This document shows, one piece after another, positions 9,201-11,961 of a stretch of 11,961 nt of DNA. The notes beneath the pieces are model-generated. The model was given only the letters and a program-made list of their open reading frames with translations, did no database searches and had not been told where the DNA came from. Position 1 is the stretch's first letter; each line of letters opens with the position of its first letter. The DNA lies in assembly GCA_016874895.1 (NCBI GenBank), contig VGSX01000091.1:1-11961 (forward strand). The letters run 5' to 3'. Made by a program: the position numbers and the translations under genes. The DNA comes from Deltaproteobacteria bacterium. GTDB lineage: Bacteria > Desulfobacterota > Desulfobaccia > Desulfobaccales > Desulfobaccaceae.

Positions 9201-9398
9201 AAAAGTGAAGGAATTGATGGCGGCAGTGGGACAGCAGGCCATACTGCCAATCTCAGGGACATCACCCTGGTACAGGTGGCCGTATAGATTTTGGTCATGG
9301 CCAGCTTCATAGAGCGTCGCCGCTGCCGAAGGAGCAAGGGCCATGAAGAGGCCCAGCCCCCAAAAACTCATTGAGGTCAGAATTTTCGGTACGTTCAT
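6291..9398 (-). CDS. Autotransporter with a cysteine-peptidase-like passenger domain
   Basis: This is a 1035-residue type V secretion protein. A signal peptide (1-27, cut near PSAAA) leads to an N-terminal domain (about 28-280). That domain shows a peptidase-like CCPTAA motif (C55-A60), a GHCLTL motif (H202) and FVDP (D231), in the order Cys-His-Asp of papain-like enzymes. Between the His and Asp lies DKNNNGIIDKGE (213-224), an exact EF-hand calcium loop. Passenger beta-helix repeats follow. PATR-like units lie at about 347-380 and 444-483, with a GTINPGNSVGTLTVAGG stretch at 513-529. A linker (630-750) leads to the autotransporter beta-barrel (about 757-1035). The barrel ends in GAGLRWEF, with the terminal Phe needed for outer-membrane insertion. 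The protein would be displayed on, or released from, the cell surface. The start at 9398 fits the signal peptide, though the ribosome site is weak. The peptidase call is inference from motifs. Confidence 0.9.
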   Translation of the reverse strand: MNVPKILTSMSFWGLGLFMALAPSAAATLYEAGHDQNLYGHLYQGDVPEIGSMACCPTAAINSFTFLQNKYPLVYETSLASKPPTSSDVQAIAGPSFMNTSIAGTSDPLVFWGRYLYIESRSPFQTHYACQVSMRHGQPMHGDTDDAAWPINRPLPIYLENAPGPVAVPTWQFLFQNLQQGSDVGVGITFLKADGSASNSGHCLTLNSFSFDDKNNNGIIDKGEGKVSFVDPAESEKKEVSYDIWHNADPGLLSGYPYVMLNYGQFGALLDSALAQYPKPQAIPDTVEAGNILLLTTNAPYGTLTWRGGVLYAIDPQTTWNKNLILGAENGIMENVSTCTLTGTISGTGILHKMGGGTLFLRGINSYSGGTRLLEGTVNIVRGENLGSPLESLVFEGGTLQSGADLTLARPILCNPIMGQQLLPTFNTFDTGSYVATCTGPLTGNGNLLQKGQGTIIWKGDGAAFTGNYTLASGTMIMEGTLGIGNDFSKCIVNPQGILKGSGTLAMKVENEGTINPGNSVGTLTVAGGFDQFANGRLEVEVASATSFDELVITGNFGVARLDGALRPVLLNGYRPPSHTVFQGIVTAGYLYDYTFAAIENNTPILTWQVLYSDTQVNLTLARDYAKPTLGLTPNQHAVGTMFNGVADTTRGDLADALNTLDNLPSGGAVANAYQQISPDKVAALTTLAFAGGNLQKKGLSQRITNLRFGNRESGVPGGFPGSFNLKYAQAAGLLLAYNSTSLSGMLSGEKKAGLAPPEGRWGVYLDPAMVLGTQKSSTNQTGFDFTIAGVNAGADYRVRDDLLVGLASGYAYTDADFQGYGGQVTNHTWPLTLYAAYLPETFYAYGSLGYALNLFNLQRHISFATISRRARSNPIGHQLNAYGEAGYDFKLKQVVVTPAMSLAYAKIWVDSFTESGANSLNLKVVSQNADSLETGVGGKVAVPLKRHTYTVVPQVYAFYQHEFRNNSRGLNASLSQGSSTFTFTTTQPGRDFAVVGGNVNLFKKNFSTCVNYNAEVGRSRYTAHYIGAGLRWEF

Positions 9399-9684
9399 CG
9401 GTTAAGCGCCATCCATTTGTTATCGTCAAGGAGGGGAAGGCAGAAGTAAATCAAGCATTCAAACTCTCAGCTTGAGGCCCCGAATCCATTTTCGCCAGGG
9501 CGGAGCAGGATGGGCTGCGCCAGGGAATACCGACCAAAGAGCAAGGAATAGACGAGTTCTTTTCTTAATATTTCCCTTTTTAAGCATGATTCTGGTATGC
9601 CCGGACCAGAGACTTTTTATTCCCTTTCCCTTGAGGGTAAAGGGTGAGGGTGAAAAACTCAATTACGGCACACTGCCGGTAGTA
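9399..9684. other. Intergenic region upstream of the autotransporter
   Basis: This is about 290 bases with no supported gene. It should hold the autotransporter promoter, but no clear -35/-10 pair can be named. REP-like copy C (9618-9656) lies toward the end of the HELAH gene. Confidence 0.45.
9618..9656. repeat. REP-like palindromic repeat, copy C
   Basis: TATTCCCTTTCCCTTGAGGG followed by TAAAGGGTGAGGGTGA forms an imperfect palindrome with CCCTT/AAGGG-type arms, in the same orientation as copies A and D. It lies about 30 bases past the stop of the HELAH-protein gene, so it could act at the 3' end of that transcript. Confidence 0.6.
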
Positions 9685-10161
9685 TCACCCCAGCAGCCGG
9701 TTTTTTACCCAAGCCACCAGGATTGCAAAGGTCTCGGCCCAAGCCGGGGTATGATCCTGGCCGGTGAAGATGTGGGCCAGTTCGTGGCACAGGCTGGTGA
9801 GGCGCATTCCCGGCGGGTATAAGAGGATGGTCCGCTGGTCATGATAGGCTTCGGCCAGCAGGCATCTGTCGTCCTCCCAATAGAGGCGCCAGTTATACCG
9901 GGCCTCGGGATTTTCCAGCATCCATACCTGGTTCTGGTCAAAGGCGGTGCAGATGGCCGCAGCCCAGTCCATAAGTTCGGGAAATTCCCGGCTGGTGGTC
10001 AGCTCCGGGTGGTACTGGCGGCAGGCGAGGCACCAGACCTGGCCGTCGCACACCAGTTCGGCGTGATGCTCCAGGCTGAGCCTACGGTTGCACTCGGGGC
10101 AATAAAGGGCGTTTTGGTTTTCCGGTTTCCGGTTTCTGGTGGAGGGCATGGGAGCAGCCAT
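9685..10161 (-). CDS. Zinc-ribbon HExxH metallopeptidase-like protein
   Basis: This is a 158-residue protein. An N-terminal zinc ribbon has CPEC (21-24) and CLAC (44-47), with a further Cys at 38. The C-terminal part has LCHELAH (HExxH, 126-130) and a downstream Glu in PAWAETF (E143), a possible third zinc ligand as in gluzincin enzymes. It resembles in outline SprT-like or ImmA/IrrE-like small metallopeptidases but fits neither well enough to name. No signal peptide is seen, so it is probably cytoplasmic. The start at 10161 is preferred to the longer frame from 10296. The longer frame would overlap the GYD gene and add a low-complexity Arg/Pro segment. ATG 10149 is an alternative. It lies 76 bases after the GYD gene stop and is likely co-transcribed with it. 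Confidence 0.7.
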   Translation of the reverse strand: MAAPMPSTRNRKPENQNALYCPECNRRLSLEHHAELVCDGQVWCLACRQYHPELTTSREFPELMDWAAAICTAFDQNQVWMLENPEARYNWRLYWEDDRCLLAEAYHDQRTILLYPPGMRLTSLCHELAHIFTGQDHTPAWAETFAILVAWVKNRLLG

Positions 10162-10170
10162 GGCCGCCCC

Positions 10171-10190
10171 AATCCCCCGTTCGGGGGATT
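10171..10190 (-). promoter_or_regulatory. Hairpin just upstream of the HELAH-protein ribosome site
   Basis: A perfect inverted repeat, AATCCCCCG-TT-CGGGGGATT, lies between the GYD stop and the next start. Its inner edge is 9 bases from the ATG at 10161, next to a G-rich ribosome-binding stretch. It has no T-tract, so it is not a standard terminator. It could modulate translation or processing between the two genes. Confidence 0.45.
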
Positions 10191-10237
10191 GAGTCGGTCT
10201 GGTTTTGTGACATTGTGAGGCTGGCTGCGGGGCCGGG

Positions 10238-10522
10238 TTACACCGCGGCCATGATCTTGTCGAATTCCGCCGCAGTGACCGCCGGGGCCGTGGCAAAGGA
10301 AATGCCGGTCATTTTATTCAGGGCCACGGATACCTGCATGGCCTGTTCAATTCCGGGCAGGGTGAGAATAAACACCAGATCCTGGGCTCCCAGGGTGGCA
10401 TACAGGCCCTGAACCTCGCCGCCGAATTTTTTTATTACATCGGTGATCTGCTGGGTCCGGGCGGGGCTCATGCCCTTCAGGGCCTCCGCCGAATACGTGC
10501 CGAACATGATAAAAGTCGCCAT
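10238..10522 (-). CDS. GYD-domain protein
   Basis: This is a 94-residue protein of the GYD family (ferredoxin-like dimeric alpha-beta barrel fold, PF08734). It starts MATFIMFGTYSAEALKGMS and has KKFGGEVQGLYATLGAQDLV in the centre, then a conserved region of the pattern ALNKMTGISFATAPAV. The function of the family is not established. Members are small soluble proteins, common in soil bacteria and Deltaproteobacteria. The start at 10522 is chosen because AAAGGA precedes that ATG at about 8 bases and it gives the family's usual N-terminus. An ATG at 10540 would add six residues and has no ribosome site. It is followed closely by the HELAH-protein gene, and a near-palindrome lies just upstream (10541-10556). 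Confidence 0.9.
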   Translation of the reverse strand: MATFIMFGTYSAEALKGMSPARTQQITDVIKKFGGEVQGLYATLGAQDLVFILTLPGIEQAMQVSVALNKMTGISFATAPAVTAAEFDKIMAAV

Positions 10523-10540
10523 GGTTTCCGTCCTTTCCAT

Positions 10541-10556
10541 AAATAAGTACTTGTTT
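10541..10556. promoter_or_regulatory. Near-palindrome upstream of the GYD gene
   Basis: AAATAAGTACTTGTTT is a 16-base dyad with 14 of 16 positions symmetric and a perfect AAGTACTT core. It lies 19 bases before the chosen GYD start. It is a possible operator, but no regulator is known. Confidence 0.3.
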
Positions 10557-10642
10557 AACTAGCCCAAAGTCCAAAATTCATCGGAAGGGGTGCGGGAAAG
10601 GGAAGCCCTGCCCGCCGCTCACCACTGCCGAAACCTGAAAAC

Positions 10643-10789
10643 GTAAGCGTTCAGCGGTCAGCTTACAGCCGTCAGCTAATGCTTTAGATTGAAATAGTTA
10701 TTCTAAGGTGGCGGATCACTGGTTTTTCGCTTAGTTTCCCTAACCCATTGTTTTTGCTGAAAGCTGATTGCTGATAGCTGAACGCCTAC
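10643..10789. mobile_element. MITE-like element, copy 2 (147 bp)
   Basis: It has the same terminal inverted repeats as copy 1. The outer 21 bases at the left match, and the 41 bases at the right (10749-10789) are identical to 2985-3025. The interior is diverged and 14 bases longer, carrying an extra GTCAGC unit. Its flanks are CTGAAAAC (10635-10642) and CCGGAAAC (10790-10797), 6 of 8 identical, fitting an aged 8-bp target duplication. The element ends 12 bases past the superoxide dismutase stop and may form its 3' stem-loop. Confidence 0.75.
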
Positions 10790-10801
10790 CCGGAAACTTT
10801 T

Positions 10802-11461
10802 TTACTGGCCCAGGCGAGATTCCACCGCCGGCCAGTCGATATTTTTAAAGAAGGCCTCGATGTACTCAGCTCTCTTTAAGCCGTAGTCCGGGATAAAGGC
10901 ATGTTCGAAAACGTCCATGACGAGCAAGGGACGCCCCCCCGACAGATGACCCACATCATGCTCGTTGATCCAGGTGTTGATCAGCCGTCCGGTGGCCGGG
11001 TCTTCATAAAGCACCACCCAGCCGATGCCCCGCATGGCGCCGGTGGCCTTGAAATCATCGGACCAGGCCTTGAGGCTGCCGAACTGCTCCACGAGGCGCT
11101 TGGCAATCCTGCTGTTCGGGGGGATATTGCCGTCGCCTCCCAAATTGCCGAAATACAGCTCATGCAACCGCATGCCGTTGTATTCCCAACCCAGGCGCCG
11201 CTTCATTTCGGCATAGGCGGGAGTATTGGCCGCTATCTTGCTCAGGTTTTCCAGCAGCACGTTGGTATTCTTGACGTATCCCTGGTACAGGGTAAAATGC
11301 AGGTCCAAAGCCTGATCGCTGAATCCTGGCATCCCTTTCAAGCGGCTGAAATCTTTGGAGCTATAGGCCGCGGGAGCGGCGCTGGCGGCAACCGTCAGAG
11401 CCGCCACCATGATCGTGAGGGACGCCAGGAGGGTGCATTTCATGGTTAAGGTCATAATCAT
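10802..11461 (-). CDS. Exported Fe/Mn-type superoxide dismutase
   Basis: This is a 219-residue enzyme that converts superoxide to hydrogen peroxide and oxygen. A signal peptide (1-29, cut near ASA or APA) predicts a periplasmic location. The four metal ligands are visible as H55, H100, D183 and H187 (in MDVFEHAF). The 83- and 4-residue spacings match the family, while the first spacing is 45 instead of 47 and the helix after H55 (HFTLYQGYV) is one residue short. The position of the Fe-type active-site Gln (four before H100) is Gly. Counting back 15 from D183, the Mn-type Gln position is His168, in INEHD. The metal is therefore not obvious from sequence. GGAGG lies 7 bases before the ATG at 11461. 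Downstream is a MITE-like element; upstream is repeat-rich non-coding DNA. Confidence 0.92.
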   Translation of the reverse strand: MIMTLTMKCTLLASLTIMVAALTVAASAAPAAYSSKDFSRLKGMPGFSDQALDLHFTLYQGYVKNTNVLLENLSKIAANTPAYAEMKRRLGWEYNGMRLHELYFGNLGGDGNIPPNSRIAKRLVEQFGSLKAWSDDFKATGAMRGIGWVVLYEDPATGRLINTWINEHDVGHLSGGRPLLVMDVFEHAFIPDYGLKRAEYIEAFFKNIDWPAVESRLGQ

Positions 11462-11480
11462 TCTCCTTCCTCCGTATGCT

Positions 11481-11503
11481 ATTGATTGTCAGTATGTATC
11501 AAT
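11481..11503. promoter_or_regulatory. Dyad upstream of the superoxide dismutase start
   Basis: ATTGAT and ATCAAT form a perfect 6-bp dyad separated by 11 bases, 20 bases upstream of the SOD start codon. An overlapping GATTG/CAATC dyad has the same spacing. It may be an operator in the 5' region of the gene, but the regulator is unknown and short dyads arise by chance in AT-rich DNA. Confidence 0.3.
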
Positions 11504-11552
11504 CATCCAAATCCCCTGAAGGTGGCTTGTGGATCGGCCAGCCCTGGCAACC

Positions 11553-11710
11553 GGGCTTAGCATTACCCACAACTTTTTATCTGACTGATATCATTTCACT
11601 TATCCCCCCTTGGGGGAAGGGTGGGGGTGAGGGATAAATTAATTTATAATTCCATTTAGTTATCCCCAAGCCAAACTACCGTTTCCGAACTTGCGGGTAA
11701 TGCTCAGGCC
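11553..11710. repeat. Inverted repeat pair enclosing about 126 bases
   Basis: GGGCTTAGCATTACCC (11553-11568) and GGGTAATGCTCAGGCC (11695-11710) are inverted copies with 14 of 16 positions paired, including a perfect GGGTAATGCT core. They enclose AT-rich DNA and REP-like copy D. The layout is that of a small non-autonomous element or a large stem-loop, with no clear target duplication. Confidence 0.45.
11601..11637. repeat. REP-like palindromic repeat, copy D
   Basis: TATCCCCCCTTGGGGGAAGG followed by GTGGGGGTGAGGGATA forms an imperfect palindrome in the same orientation as copies A and C, ending in the matching TGAGGGATA. It lies about 140 bases upstream of the SOD gene. Confidence 0.6.
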
Positions 11711-11961
11711 AACCGGGGGGGATAACATGATAAGCGGTAACTTTTGCGAAACCTCGGCGGCCTCTGCGTCTCTGCGGTGATAAAAACCCATCGCGCCCTG
11801 GCGGGAATCAAACTGCCCCTGTTTGACCTACTAGGGTTATGATATCACGTCTGTTGAAAAAGTTCTAAAGAAAAGCTTGCCTCTGGTCCGGCAAGCCCTT
11901 CTCGGGCACAGATAAACGGCAGTTTGGATTTCTCAAAAAATCCCTCTGGCAACGGGTTGAC

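Larger units (their letters stand above)
11462..11961. other. Non-coding, repeat-rich region upstream of the superoxide dismutase
   Basis: No supported gene is seen in 500 bases. The region contains a dyad near the SOD start and an inverted repeat pair (11553-11568 and 11695-11710) enclosing REP-like copy D. It also contains the GCGTCTCTGCGGTGA motif (11766-11780) and another inverted repeat pair (11806-11817 and 11918-11930) enclosing a GCTTGCC/GGCAAGC hairpin. Any gene at the right edge would have to begin outside. Confidence 0.5.

Noticed and set aside
10162..10296. 45-residue N-terminal extension of the HELAH protein
   Set aside because: It would overlap the GYD gene, is Arg/Pro-rich without structure, and the internal ATG at 10161 follows a usable ribosome site.
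10901..11449. 182-codon plus-strand reading frame
   Set aside because: It is antisense to the superoxide dismutase gene and has no motif of its own.
11795..11830. Possible tRNA 3' end (GCGGGAATCAAACTGCCCC)
   Set aside because: No acceptor partner, anticodon stem or CCA could be folded around it; it fits better as an inverted-repeat arm.

Overview
The window looks like chromosomal DNA from a GC-rich Gram-negative bacterium, most probably a member of the Desulfobacterota (Deltaproteobacteria, Desulfobacca-like). The reasons are a type V autotransporter with a C-terminal beta-barrel signal, a lipoprotein L,D-transpeptidase, an FtsK of proteobacterial layout, and intergenic spaces littered with short palindromic and mobile repeats. 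The taxonomic call is inference; no rRNA or tRNA gene is visible. Nearly all genes read on the minus strand. Only the L,D-transpeptidase and a small Cys-rich protein read on the plus strand.

Layout from left to right. An orphan YgiT-type zinc-finger protein (31-255, -) lies beyond a strong terminator hairpin downstream of ftsK (431-2734, -). Upstream of ftsK is a 0.5 kb non-coding stretch. It holds a 133-bp MITE-like element with an exact 8-bp target duplication (2893-3025). It also holds a 137-bp structure read as an internally deleted group II (class C) intron (3120-3256), sitting directly behind the T-tract of a terminator. That terminator belongs to a small exported Lys-rich protein (3311-3523, -). 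Next come an exported cyclophilin (3844-4476, -) and a 0.8 kb gap with a REP-like palindrome and a decayed transposase fragment. Then follow a lipoprotein L,D-transpeptidase (5287-5931, +) and a 63-residue Cys-rich protein (6069-6260, +).

The largest gene is a 1035-residue autotransporter (6291-9398, -). Its passenger begins with what looks like a papain-like cysteine peptidase domain carrying an EF-hand calcium loop. It is followed by a small zinc-ribbon/HELAH metallopeptidase-like protein (9685-10161, -) behind a GYD-domain protein (10238-10522, -). A second copy of the MITE-like element (10643-10789) separates these from an exported Fe/Mn-type superoxide dismutase (10802-11461, -). The last 500 bases are non-coding and repeat-rich.

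Functionally the window is weighted to the cell envelope: division and chromosome translocation (FtsK), periplasmic folding (cyclophilin), peptidoglycan cross-linking (L,D-transpeptidase), surface display (autotransporter) and periplasmic oxidant defence (SOD). There is no single obvious operon. Most genes stand alone between repeat elements, except the GYD/HELAH pair, which is probably co-transcribed. The most notable items are the cysteine-peptidase-like autotransporter passenger, the mini group IIC intron at a terminator, and the two-copy MITE family.
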